Source of the DNA: Actinomycetes bacterium | GTDB taxonomy: Bacteria > Actinomycetota > Actinomycetes > Propionibacteriales > Nocardioidaceae | Direction: 5' to 3' | DNA: 40,350 nucleotides | NCBI GenBank assembly: GCA_023417775.1 | Contig: JAEZEJ010000127.1 | Location: 1 to 40,350 of the forward strand | Shown: piece by piece, positions 14,942 to 22,907 of the stretch | Numbering within the stretch: position 1 is the stretch's first letter | How the letters are laid out: every line of letters starts with the position of its first letter | Notes under the pieces: model-generated | The model's database searches: none | Seen by the model: only the letters and a program-made list of their open reading frames with translations | What the model was told of the DNA's origin: nothing | Position numbers and translations under genes: made by a program

Positions 14942-16054
14942 TCAGGCGTTGACCTGCTGGCCGCGCCGCCAGCGGATACCGGTCTCGATGAAGTCGTCGA
15001 TCTCGCCGTCGAGGACCGCCTGCGTGTTGCCGGTCTCGTGCTCGGTGCGCAGGTCCTTGACCATCTGGTACGGGTTCAGGACGTAGTTGCGCATCTGGTC
15101 GCCCCAGGAGGCGGCGACATCGCCACGCAGCTCGTCGAGCTGGGCGCGCTCCTCGGCCTTCTTCAGCGCGAGCAGCTTGGCCTTGAGGATCACCATCGCG
15201 CTCGCCTTGTTCTGCAGCTGCGACTTCTCGTTCTGGCAGCTGACGACCACGCCGGTGGGGATATGGGTCAGTCGCACCGCTGAGTCGGTCGTGTTGACGC
15301 TCTGCCCACCGGGGCCGCTGGAACGGTAGACGTCGACACGGACCTCCTCGTCGGGGATGTCGATATCGTCGGTCGCCTCCAGCACCGGCACCACCTCGAC
15401 CGCCGCGAAGGAGGTCTGCCGGCGGCCCTGGTTGTCGAAGGGCGAGATCCGCACGAGCCGGTGTGTCCCGGCCTCCACCGAGAGCGTTCCGTAGGCATAG
15501 GGCGCCTTGATGGCGAAGGTCGTGGACTTCAGCCCCGCCTCCTCGGCATAGGACGTGTCGTAGACCTCGACCGGGTAGTCGTGCCGCTCGGCCCAGCGCA
15601 CGTACATGCGCTGCAGCATCTCGGCGAAGTCGGCCGCATCGACGCCTCCGGCACCCGAGCGGATGGTCACCAGCGCCTCGCGCTCGTCGTACTCGCCGGA
15701 CAGCAGCGTGCGGCCTTCGAGGCTCTCGATCGCGGCGGCCAGGCGATTGATCTCGGCCTCGGCCTCGGCGCGGGAGTCCGCATCGCCTTCCTCGGCCGCG
15801 AGCTCCAGCAGCACGTCGACATCGTCGAGGCGCTGTCGCAGCGAGGAGGCGCGCTCCAACTCGGCCTGGAGAACGGACAGCCGGCCGGTGACGCGCTGGG
15901 CATTGGCCTGATCGTCCCAGAGATCGGGGGCGCCGACCTGCTCCTGCAATTCGGCGATCTCGGCGCGGATCGCATCGAGATCGAGCACCTTCTCGATCGA
16001 CGCCATGGTGGCGTCGAGGTGCTTCAGACGTTCGGACAGATCAGGAAGAGCCAC
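14942..16054 (-). CDS. prfB: Peptide chain release factor 2
   Basis: A 370-residue class I release factor that ends translation at UGA and UAA. The codon-reading tripeptide is SPF (204-206 in RISPFDNQGRR), which is the RF2 type, and the catalytic loop is GPGGQSVN (GGQ 249-251). The frame is continuous from the first codon, so there is no programmed +1 frameshift at an internal UGA as in many other bacteria. The GTG start giving VALPDLSERLKHLD has TAACCT 6 bases upstream and no ribosome binding site. A strong hairpin follows the stop. In other actinobacteria ftsE usually follows directly; here about 4.3 kb of other genes intervene. Confidence 0.97.
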   Translation of the reverse strand: MALPDLSERLKHLDATMASIEKVLDLDAIRAEIAELQEQVGAPDLWDDQANAQRVTGRLSVLQAELERASSLRQRLDDVDVLLELAAEEGDADSRAEAEAEINRLAAAIESLEGRTLLSGEYDEREALVTIRSGAGGVDAADFAEMLQRMYVRWAERHDYPVEVYDTSYAEEAGLKSTTFAIKAPYAYGTLSVEAGTHRLVRISPFDNQGRRQTSFAAVEVVPVLEATDDIDIPDEEVRVDVYRSSGPGGQSVNTTDSAVRLTHIPTGVVVSCQNEKSQLQNKASAMVILKAKLLALKKAEERAQLDELRGDVAASWGDQMRNYVLNPYQMVKDLRTEHETGNTQAVLDGEIDDFIETGIRWRRGQQVNA

Positions 16055-16060
16055 CCTGGC

Positions 16061-16066
16061 AGGTTA
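16061..16066 (-). promoter_or_regulatory. -10 element of leaderless prfB promoter
   Basis: TAACCT on the minus strand lies 6 bases before the GTG of prfB at 16054. It sits in the 37-base gap after the dehydrogenase gene, so prfB is probably not part of the upstream catabolic operon. Confidence 0.5.
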
Positions 16067-16091
16067 TCGCCTGGCACGAACCGGCAGCCAC

Positions 16092-17195
16092 TCACATCGG
16101 TCGAACCACGGCTCGTTCGGCATCCGCATCCTCCTCGACGCGCTCGAGCGCTTCCACCACCGACTCGATCGTGGGTGCCGGGTCGCAGTTGGTCCGATGC
16201 GGGGACTCGACGACCGACCGCGCCAGGACGGCGAACGTGGTCGCGTCGGCGGACGCACCCAGATCGGCCAGTGCGCACGGCAATCCGATATCGCGCAGGA
16301 AGGCCCGCACGGTCTTATAGGCGGGGTCCCCCTCGTGAACCAGCTGCACGAGGAGCCCGTACGCGACGTGGTAGCCGTGCAGGTGGTCACGGGCCCCGGC
16401 ACAGACCATCAGCCCGCGGGTCATGGCATGGGCGAGTGACAGACCCCCGTTCTCGAAGGCGAGGCCGGACATCAGCACGGCCGCCTCGACGACACGTTCG
16501 AGAGCCTCCGGCTCCCGCGCGAGCGCGGCCGAACCGTCCTCTAACAGCACTCGGTAACACCCCTCGGCGATCATCTCCGGGAGGACGAGAGGTCTCTGGC
16601 CATGCGAGGTGAGGCCACCCGCGCGCCGGCAGGCCTCGGCCTCGAATCTCTTCGCGATCGCATCGCCGATGCCGGATCGGAGGAACCGGTCCGGGGCCGC
16701 GGCGATGACCGCGGTGTCGACCACCACGAGTTCGGGGTTGGCGACCAGCTGCGGCGTGTCGATGAGACGATGCTCCTCGTCGTAGAGGGCGATGACGCGC
16801 GACGCCGGGCCGTCATTGGACGCGATCGTCGGGACGGTGACCATCGGCACCCCCAGCTCGCGCGCGACACCCTTGCCTAGATCGAGAGCTTTGCCGCCTC
16901 CGGCAGCCACAACGACGTCCGGGCCGTGTCCTCGCGCCGCGTCCGTGAGCGTGGAGATGCGTTCCAGAGTGACCTCACCGCTCACCGGAACCATCAACGA
17001 GGGCACTCCGGCCGCCTCGAGGGACCCGATGATCCGCCCACCGATCGAATCCACGAGCGGCCGGTCGACGAGTACCGCGGCACGCTCACGACGACGTGCC
17101 ACCAACGCGCCGAGGGCCTCGACGGCTCCCGCACCCTGAACGTAGCGGCTGGGAGCGACGAAGGTCCGCACCGGTGTGCCGCTCAGTGGTCCCAC
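16092..17195 (-). CDS. GldA-like iron/zinc-dependent polyol dehydrogenase
   Basis: A 367-residue group III metal-dependent alcohol dehydrogenase related to glycerol dehydrogenase. It shows APSRYVQG near the N-terminus, the NAD site GGGK (99-102) and VPTIASNDGPAS. Metal ligands are Asp178 (SGIGDAIAKRFE), a His in LSLAHAM and a His in HLHGYHVAYG, so it should be active. Glycerol dehydrogenases read TIAST-D in the equivalent place, so substrate preference may differ. It is the last gene of the seven-gene operon, and its start overlaps the transketolase C-subunit stop. The GTG at 17195 is used; a GTG at 17171 is equally possible. It may oxidise a polyol or hydroxy-acid intermediate to a ketone used by the transketolase pair. 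Confidence 0.8.
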   Translation of the reverse strand: MGPLSGTPVRTFVAPSRYVQGAGAVEALGALVARRRERAAVLVDRPLVDSIGGRIIGSLEAAGVPSLMVPVSGEVTLERISTLTDAARGHGPDVVVAAGGGKALDLGKGVARELGVPMVTVPTIASNDGPASRVIALYDEEHRLIDTPQLVANPELVVVDTAVIAAAPDRFLRSGIGDAIAKRFEAEACRRAGGLTSHGQRPLVLPEMIAEGCYRVLLEDGSAALAREPEALERVVEAAVLMSGLAFENGGLSLAHAMTRGLMVCAGARDHLHGYHVAYGLLVQLVHEGDPAYKTVRAFLRDIGLPCALADLGASADATTFAVLARSVVESPHRTNCDPAPTIESVVEALERVEEDADAERAVVRPM

Positions 17196-18169
17196 CGTCC
17201 GGTCACGGCCGCCTCGGTGATGGCCTCGACATTCAGCCCGAACAAGGCATCGAGGTAATCCTGCGCACCGCACGGATGGAATCGGTCTCCCAGCCCGATG
17301 CGCACGACGGGCCGGCGTTCGATGTCGGCGTCGTAGAGGCTCTCGAGCACCGCGGAGCCGAGGCCGCCGGTGCGTAGATGGTTCTCGGCGGTCACGACAC
17401 GGCCGACGCCTGCGACGAACTCACGGACACCGTCGGTGTCGAAGGGCTTGATGGTCGGAACGTGGAGCACCCCCACGTCCACCCCGCGCTCGGCTGCTCG
17501 GTCGGCCGCCTCGAGCGCGCGGGCGGTCATGAAGCCCGTGCTGACGATGCCGACGTCGCTACCGCGCCGCACCACTCGCGCCTTGCCGATCTCGAAGCGA
17601 TAGTCCTCGCCCAGCACCACCGGCACCTTGCCGCGCAGGTTGCGGATGTAGAACGTGCCGGGGGTCTGCGCCGCCGCCGCGACGACCTGCCGCAGCTCCA
17701 CCGCGTCACAGGGGTCGATGACGGTGACATCGGGGATCGCCCGCATCACCGCGAGATCCTCCAGCGCCTGGTGCGTGCCGCCATAGGGGTTCACGAGCCC
17801 CGGCGATCCACCCATGACCTTGACGTCCGCCCTGCTGTGCGCGCAGGCGACGGCCATGAAGTCCAGTGCCCGACGGGTGAGGAAGGCCGCGTAGGTGGCC
17901 GCGAAGGCCACCTTGCCGACCTTCGCGAGGCCGGCCGCGATCATGATGGTGTTCTGCTCGGCCATCCCTGCGTTGAAGTATCGCTCCGGAAAGGCGTCGC
18001 GGAACGGGAGAATATCGCTGTAGCGTGCCATGTCGGCGGTGACGCCGACGATCCGCGGGTCGGTCTCACCGAGGGCGGCCAGGGTGGTGCCGAACGGCGC
18101 CACCTCGTAAGGGCCGTCGATATCGGCGACCTCGCCCATGCTCCCGGTACGACTCTTCACGTCAGCCAC
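17183..18169 (-). CDS. Transketolase, C-terminal subunit (split transketolase)
   Basis: A 328-residue subunit carrying the pyrimidine-binding domain and the C-terminal domain of a transketolase. The catalytic Glu is Glu71 in FNAGMAEQNTIMIAAGLA. The YGGTHQALEDLAVMRAIPDV segment and the C-terminal VTAENHLRTGGLGSAV match the split-transketolase family. It needs the N-subunit encoded just upstream, with an 8-base overlap, to form the thiamine diphosphate site. It transfers two-carbon ketol units. In dedicated operons such split enzymes act on unusual ketoses, for example apulose phosphate or sulfofructose. No sugar kinase or aldolase is in this operon, so the donor may be unphosphorylated or drawn from central metabolism. 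Confidence 0.87.
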   Translation of the reverse strand: MADVKSRTGSMGEVADIDGPYEVAPFGTTLAALGETDPRIVGVTADMARYSDILPFRDAFPERYFNAGMAEQNTIMIAAGLAKVGKVAFAATYAAFLTRRALDFMAVACAHSRADVKVMGGSPGLVNPYGGTHQALEDLAVMRAIPDVTVIDPCDAVELRQVVAAAAQTPGTFYIRNLRGKVPVVLGEDYRFEIGKARVVRRGSDVGIVSTGFMTARALEAADRAAERGVDVGVLHVPTIKPFDTDGVREFVAGVGRVVTAENHLRTGGLGSAVLESLYDADIERRPVVRIGLGDRFHPCGAQDYLDALFGLNVEAITEAAVTGRWDH

Positions 18170-18992
18170 GGTTCTCCTCCAACTCGGTCATCAGACGGGT
18201 CCATTCGTCGTCGGCCACGCGGACGAAGTGCGCGCGTTCGCGAGCCACCAGAGTGGGCACGCCATGGCCCGGGGTGGTCCGCAGGATGACGACCTTCGGA
18301 CCATCGCCCTCGCGCAACTCGTCGATCGCGCTGACGAGCTGCGTCATGTCATTGCCATCGACCTCGCGCACCGACCATCCGAAGGCACGCCACTTGGCGG
18401 CGACCGGTTCGATCTCCATCACGATCGCTCCATCAGCCTGGATGCCGTTGCAGTCGACGAAGGCCCATAGGTTGTCCAGTCCGAAGCCACCGGCGGACAT
18501 CGCCGACTCCCACGTGGAGCCCTCCTGGAGTTCACCGTCGGAGAGCTCGACGAGCACCCGCGCGGGTGAGTCGTCAAGGCGCAGGCCGAGGGCCATGCCG
18601 ACCCCCTGGCCGAGCCCGTGGCCGAGCGAGCCGCTGGTGATCTCCACACCGGGCGTCTCGTCGAACGTGCTCATCGGCAGGTCACTGCCGTTGAGGGCGT
18701 AGGTCGCCAGCCCCGCCTCGTCGAGGATCCCGGCTTCGGCCAGCACCGCGTAGAGGGCGATCGAATAGTGTCCCGTCGACAGGATGAATCGGTCGCGGTC
18801 CGGATCATCGAGCCGCTGGGGGTCGAAGCGCAGTTCCCTAAAGTAGACGGCGGCGAGCAGATCGGCGATGCCGAGTCCCTGTGCGATGTAGCCTTCTCCC
18901 TTGTCTGCCGCCATGCGGAGCATGCGACGACGCAGGGAGAACGCCCGTTCCTCCAGTTCGGCCACGGATGTCGTGGCGACCTCGGTGGTCAT
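18162..18992 (-). CDS. Transketolase, N-terminal subunit (split transketolase)
   Basis: A 276-residue subunit with the pyrophosphate-binding domain of transketolase. Conserved parts are DRFILSTGHYSIALYAVLAEAG, GSLGHGLGQGVGMALGLRL, and the thiamine diphosphate motif SDGELQEGSTWE (from residue 151) with DCNGIQADG closing it. The usual motif begins GDG; Ser replaces the first Gly here, while the metal-binding Asp and Asn are kept. The ATG at 18992 follows GAGGAAAGGACG; a GTG at 19028 would add 12 residues. It lies between the dehydrogenase gene (39-base gap) and the C-subunit gene (8-base overlap). Confidence 0.87.
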   Translation of the reverse strand: MTTEVATTSVAELEERAFSLRRRMLRMAADKGEGYIAQGLGIADLLAAVYFRELRFDPQRLDDPDRDRFILSTGHYSIALYAVLAEAGILDEAGLATYALNGSDLPMSTFDETPGVEITSGSLGHGLGQGVGMALGLRLDDSPARVLVELSDGELQEGSTWESAMSAGGFGLDNLWAFVDCNGIQADGAIVMEIEPVAAKWRAFGWSVREVDGNDMTQLVSAIDELREGDGPKVVILRTTPGHGVPTLVARERAHFVRVADDEWTRLMTELEENRG

Positions 18993-19031
18993 GGGTGGGG
19001 ACGTCCTTTCCTCGTTCGGTCGTGTCACAGG

Positions 19032-19805
19032 TCAGAAGAAGGTGCCGTCGACGATGGTCCCGCCGTCGACGGGTAGGCAGGCGCCGTTGACATAGGAGGC
19101 CGCCGGCGAAGCCAGGAACAGCGCGACGCCGGCGATCTCCTCAGGCGTGCCGAGACGCCGCAGCGGGATACGGCGTGTCATGAGCTCTTCGTCGAGCAGC
19201 CCCTTCTCGAAGCCGGAGCGCATCATGGCGGTCTCGATGAAGCCCGGCGCGATGGCGTTGGAACGGATGCCGCTCGGGCCCCATTCGACGGCGAGGGTGC
19301 GGGTCAGACCGATGATCGCCGTCTTGGCCGCGTTGTACGCGGCCCGCTGCGGCATGCCGAGGCTCGACCCGAGGGAGCCCAGGTTGATGATGCTGGGATT
19401 CTGCGCTGCGCTCAGCAACGGGTGCAGAGCGCGGGCACAGCGGAAGGTACCGCCGAGGTTGACGTCCAGCACCCTGTTCCAGATGTCGCTGCCGAGCCCC
19501 TCGGTCGTGCCACGGGCGATGAGCCCGGCATTGTTGATGAGCACGTCGAGAGCGCCTCCGCTCCATGAGCAGGTCGCGGAGGCCAGCTCCGCGGTCGAGG
19601 CATCGTCGGTGACGTCGACCCGGGCCCATGAGACGGCGTCCGCACCGTAGCGGTCACGCAGCTTCCGGCCGGCGATATCGAGTGGCTGCTCGGCTAGATC
19701 GCTCAGCATGACCCGGTATCCCGCCGCGGCGAAGGCGTCCGCCATCATCAGCCCCAGCCCCTGCGCGGATCCGGTGACGAGCACATGCTCGGGGTGATCA
19801 GACAT
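19032..19805 (-). CDS. Short-chain dehydrogenase/reductase
   Basis: A 257-residue classical SDR. The cofactor motif TGSAQGLG (11-18) is followed by an Asp at the end of strand 2 (MLSDLAEQ), which predicts NAD rather than NADP. NNAG is at 91-94, and the catalytic residues are a Ser near 144-148, Tyr157 and Lys161 (YNAAK). The C-terminus VNGACLPVDGGT is standard. It resembles gluconate 5-dehydrogenase and glucose-dehydrogenase-type SDRs, but substrate cannot be assigned. It overlaps the tctA stop by 8 bases, so import and the first oxidation are probably coupled. Confidence 0.88.
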   Translation of the reverse strand: MSDHPEHVLVTGSAQGLGLMMADAFAAAGYRVMLSDLAEQPLDIAGRKLRDRYGADAVSWARVDVTDDASTAELASATCSWSGGALDVLINNAGLIARGTTEGLGSDIWNRVLDVNLGGTFRCARALHPLLSAAQNPSIINLGSLGSSLGMPQRAAYNAAKTAIIGLTRTLAVEWGPSGIRSNAIAPGFIETAMMRSGFEKGLLDEELMTRRIPLRRLGTPEEIAGVALFLASPAASYVNGACLPVDGGTIVDGTFF

Positions 19806-21297
19806 CGTGGCTCACCTCCGCTCGCTGACTCGTTCCCTTCCGGCTGCGGACGACCGAGTAGACGATCGATGCAGCGGCGAGCAGCAGGATCGCCGCCGGT
19901 AGCGGTTGGGCCATCCACGCGAGGCTGCCGTCGTTGTTGATCATCGACCGGCGGAAGTTCTCCTCGGCCAACGGACCGACGATCACGGCGATCAACAGCG
20001 GAGCCACCGGGTAGCCGCCCTTGGTGAGGAGATAACCGAGAAGCCCGGCGGCCAGCATCACGAGCACGTCGAAGACATTGGTGCGCACGGCATAGGAACC
20101 GACCACCGAGAAGACGACGACGAGAGGCCACAGGTAGACCGGAGGGATCGAGATGACCCGGACCCACATCCGGATGCCGGCCAGGCCGATCACCAGCATG
20201 CAGAGATAGGCCAATGTCATCGCGGCGAAGGAACCGTAGACGAGGTCCGGGTTGCTCTCAAAGAGTCCCGGCCCCGGCTGGACACCGGCGATGAGGAGAG
20301 CTCCCAGGAGAACCGCCGCCTGCGTGTTGCCCGGGATCCCGAGCGAGAATGTCGACACCAGCGAACCCATGTTGCTGGCGTTGTTGGCGGTCTCGGCGGC
20401 CGCGACGCCACGTGGGTCGCCCTTGCCGAACTGCGAGGAGTCCTTCGCGAAGCGCTTGGTCTCGTTGTAGGCCATGAATCCGCCGACGTCACCGCCCACG
20501 CCCGGCAGAAGGCCGGTGACGAAGCCGATGCCGGTCGAGCCACCGATCGTGGGACCCAGACGCCGCAGCCAGCCCTTGCCCATCGAGAACGATCCGATCG
20601 GCGGGGTCGTCATGGTGCCCATGCGCAGGCGCTCGAGCTGATGGAGTGCCTCGGCCACGCCGAAGATGCCGACGAGCAAGGGAATGATCTCGATGCCCCC
20701 GGAGAGCTGGGTGTTGCCGAACGAGAAGCGCGGGAATCCCGCTATCGGGTCGAAACCGATGAACACGATCAGCAGGCCGAGGAGTGCGCTCACCAGGCCC
20801 TTCGACACCGGAGCATCACCACCGATGGAGGCGATGATGGTCAGCGCGAGCACCGCGATGGCGAAGTACTCCGCCGAGCCGAAGTTCAGGGCGTAGTCGG
20901 CCAGGACAGGGGCGAAGAGCGCGAGCAGGATCGTGCCGATGAGACCGCCGATGACGCTGCCGACCAGCGAGATGGTCAACGCCTGGCCGCCGCGTCCGCT
21001 GCGGCCCATGGGATAGCCGTCGAGTGTCGTGGCCGCCGACGATGGTGTGCCGGGCGTCCGGATCAGCACTGCGGGGATGGCGCCGGAGTAGCACGCACCG
21101 TTGTAGATCCCGAGCAGCAGCACCAAGCCCGTGAGCGGGTCGAGGCTGAAGGCGAACGGCAGGAACAGCGCCATGCCGACCGTGGCCGACAGTCCGGGGA
21201 TAGCGCCCACGGCGATGCCGATGAGCACGCCCAGCGGGATCATCACCAGGACCTGCCAGGAGCCGATCGCCGTGAGACCCTCCATCCAGCCGTTCAC
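19798..21297 (-). CDS. tctA: Tripartite tricarboxylate transporter, large permease subunit TctA
   Basis: A 499-residue membrane protein with about twelve hydrophobic segments. It carries the TctA family hallmarks GAIPGLSATVGMALFLPF near the N-terminus and the paired GLLPGVGGDVGGFMAYNETKR in the middle, which form the substrate-translocation repeats. TctA uses an ion gradient to import carboxylates or sulfonates delivered by TctC. It overlaps tctB by 4 bases and the dehydrogenase gene by 8. The transporter type fixes the substrate as an anionic organic acid in most studied cases. Confidence 0.93.
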   Translation of the reverse strand: MNGWMEGLTAIGSWQVLVMIPLGVLIGIAVGAIPGLSATVGMALFLPFAFSLDPLTGLVLLLGIYNGACYSGAIPAVLIRTPGTPSSAATTLDGYPMGRSGRGGQALTISLVGSVIGGLIGTILLALFAPVLADYALNFGSAEYFAIAVLALTIIASIGGDAPVSKGLVSALLGLLIVFIGFDPIAGFPRFSFGNTQLSGGIEIIPLLVGIFGVAEALHQLERLRMGTMTTPPIGSFSMGKGWLRRLGPTIGGSTGIGFVTGLLPGVGGDVGGFMAYNETKRFAKDSSQFGKGDPRGVAAAETANNASNMGSLVSTFSLGIPGNTQAAVLLGALLIAGVQPGPGLFESNPDLVYGSFAAMTLAYLCMLVIGLAGIRMWVRVISIPPVYLWPLVVVFSVVGSYAVRTNVFDVLVMLAAGLLGYLLTKGGYPVAPLLIAVIVGPLAEENFRRSMINNDGSLAWMAQPLPAAILLLAAASIVYSVVRSRKGTSQRAEVSHDV

Positions 21298-21797
21298 AGC
21301 GTCACACTCCCGATCCGGGTCGCCGGCAGCGGGACCTCAAGTCCGTACCGGAACAGTGCGTAGACGCCCGCACTCATCACCGCCGCCATGACGATGACGA
21401 GGAGCGGACGACGCAGGCCGATGAGGATCATCTCCGCGGCCAGGAAGATGGCCGTGGCGATGAGGAAGCCCAGCGGGCGGAGGGTGAGCGTGTAGCCCAG
21501 CGTGAACATCAACGTCGCGATCACCCGGAATGCCTCCCCGCCACGAGGCAAGCGCTCATGTGGCTCGCGCCGCCACAGCAGGAAGATGGACAGGATCACG
21601 AGTCCGATGCCAACCATCCGCGGCATGCCTCCAGGACCCGGATCGGCGCTGAGGCCGGCCTCGGGCAGATCGCCCGCCACCACGATGACCGCCACTCCGA
21701 GCAGCAGGGTCGCGATCGGTGGGACGATCGAGCCGGGATCGTGGAGGGCGGACCTCTCCTCCTCTTCCACCTCCGGAGGAATCGACGGCGAGGTCAC
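21294..21797 (-). CDS. tctB: Tripartite tricarboxylate transporter, small permease subunit TctB
   Basis: A 167-residue membrane protein with four hydrophobic helices (starting near residues 27, 60, 90 and 130). It has the TctB layout with GPGGMPRMVGIGLVILSIFLLWR and a C-terminal YALFRYGLEVPLP. TctB is the poorly conserved small partner of TctA. It overlaps both tctC and tctA by 4 bases (ATGA), so the three transporter subunits are translated together. Confidence 0.9.
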   Translation of the reverse strand: MTSPSIPPEVEEEERSALHDPGSIVPPIATLLLGVAVIVVAGDLPEAGLSADPGPGGMPRMVGIGLVILSIFLLWRREPHERLPRGGEAFRVIATLMFTLGYTLTLRPLGFLIATAIFLAAEMILIGLRRPLLVIVMAAVMSAGVYALFRYGLEVPLPATRIGSVTL

Positions 21798-22777
21798 TGC
21801 GCCAGGCCCAGCTGGTCGATCAGGGTGCCGTAGCGCTCGTACTCCTCGGCCAGGTAGGTCGTGTAGTCCGCTGCGTCCATGTACGAGGGGTTGACGCCCT
21901 GGGACTGGATGAAGCTCTGGAAGCCGTCGGACTCGAAGGCCTCGCCGAAGCAGTCGCTGAGGGTGGAGATCACCTCGTCGGGGGTCTCGGCGGGGGCCGC
22001 GAGGCCGTAGATGGAACCGCCCTCGACCTCGATGCCCTCCTCGAGCAGCGTGGGGACGTCTGGGAGCGCGTCGATGCGCTCGTCGGACGCCAGCGCCAGC
22101 GGCACGAGATCTCCGCTCTCGATCTGGCCCAGGACATTGGAGGCGTTGGACACCAGCAGATCGACTTCGCCGCTCAAGGCCGCAGGAATCGCGGCGGCGT
22201 CACCGCTGAACGGCACGTTGACCAGCTGGCCCTGCACGTCCTCGGTACGAGCGACGTCCTGGAACGTGATGGCATAGGGACTGGCGGGACCCGACGTGGC
22301 GACGCGGATGCGTTCGCCGTTCGCGGCAGCATCGATCACGTCGGTGATCGACGAGTAGGGCGAGTCGGCGCTGACGAAGAAACCGTGGGGATCGACGATG
22401 AAGCGGATGACCGGGGCGAGATCCTCGTGAGTGACCTCGCTCAGGCCCATGTGATCGAGGGCGCTGAGCTCGGTGGGCGTCGTACCGAGCGTGTAGCCGT
22501 CGGGCTTCGCGTTGCGGACCGCCTCCAGGGCGATGGCACCCGAACCACCGGGCTGGTTGCTGATGATGATGTTCGTGTCGCAGGCGTCCTCCGCGGCAGA
22601 CGCGAGAGCCCGGGTGTTGACGTCGGTCGAGCCGCCCGCATCGAATCCGATCACGACCTCGATCGTGCGCGAGGGGAAATCATCGGTCTGCTCGGCGTCT
22701 ACGCCGCATGCGCTGAGGCCGGCAGCGGCCACCGCGAGCAGAGCCGCGGGGATCCGGCGGCTGGGTCGTCTGCTCAT
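21794..22777 (-). CDS. tctC: Tripartite tricarboxylate transporter substrate-binding lipoprotein TctC
   Basis: A 327-residue extracytoplasmic solute receptor. The signal peptide ends in the lipobox LSAC, so the mature protein is a lipoprotein anchored on the outer face of the membrane. The Bug/TctC fold is seen from TIEVVIGFDAGGSTDVNTRAL, SNQPGGSGAIALEAVRNAKPDGYTLG, and later VNVPFSGDAAAIPAALSGEVD. A conserved Asp-rich ligand pocket usually binds carboxylate groups, which argues for an acid substrate. It is the first gene of the operon and faces the iclR-type gene across a palindromic region. Confidence 0.93.
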   Translation of the reverse strand: MSRRPSRRIPAALLAVAAAGLSACGVDAEQTDDFPSRTIEVVIGFDAGGSTDVNTRALASAAEDACDTNIIISNQPGGSGAIALEAVRNAKPDGYTLGTTPTELSALDHMGLSEVTHEDLAPVIRFIVDPHGFFVSADSPYSSITDVIDAAANGERIRVATSGPASPYAITFQDVARTEDVQGQLVNVPFSGDAAAIPAALSGEVDLLVSNASNVLGQIESGDLVPLALASDERIDALPDVPTLLEEGIEVEGGSIYGLAAPAETPDEVISTLSDCFGEAFESDGFQSFIQSQGVNPSYMDAADYTTYLAEEYERYGTLIDQLGLAQ

Positions 22778-22810
22778 CTCAGGCTCCTTCGGGAGGGGAT
22801 TGGACTATTC

Positions 22811-22839
22811 CGGATTCCGGATGTAACATCCGGATTACG
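22811..22839. promoter_or_regulatory. Palindromic operator between tctC and the iclR gene
   Basis: TCCGGATG-taa-CATCCGGA at 22816-22834 is a perfect dyad. Another CCGGAT lies immediately to the left (22810-22815), so the unit CCGGAT or its complement occurs three times within 30 bases. The site lies in the only intergenic space of the divergent pair. It is the natural binding place for the adjacent IclR regulator, which may control both directions. Confidence 0.6.
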
Positions 22840-22907
22840 GTTCAGTGTGGTCAGCACCACATCGCTTGTCAAGCTGTCATCCTGTGAGGGTGCAGGAGAG
22901 GAGCCCC

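Noticed and set aside
14942..16054. Programmed frameshift in prfB
   Set aside because: The frame is continuous from the GTG start and no internal in-frame UGA with a slippery CTTT context is present.
19906..21363. 485-residue open frame on the plus strand over tctA
   Set aside because: Rich in Arg, Asp, His and Glu with no recognisable domain; it mirrors tctA codons and is a shadow.
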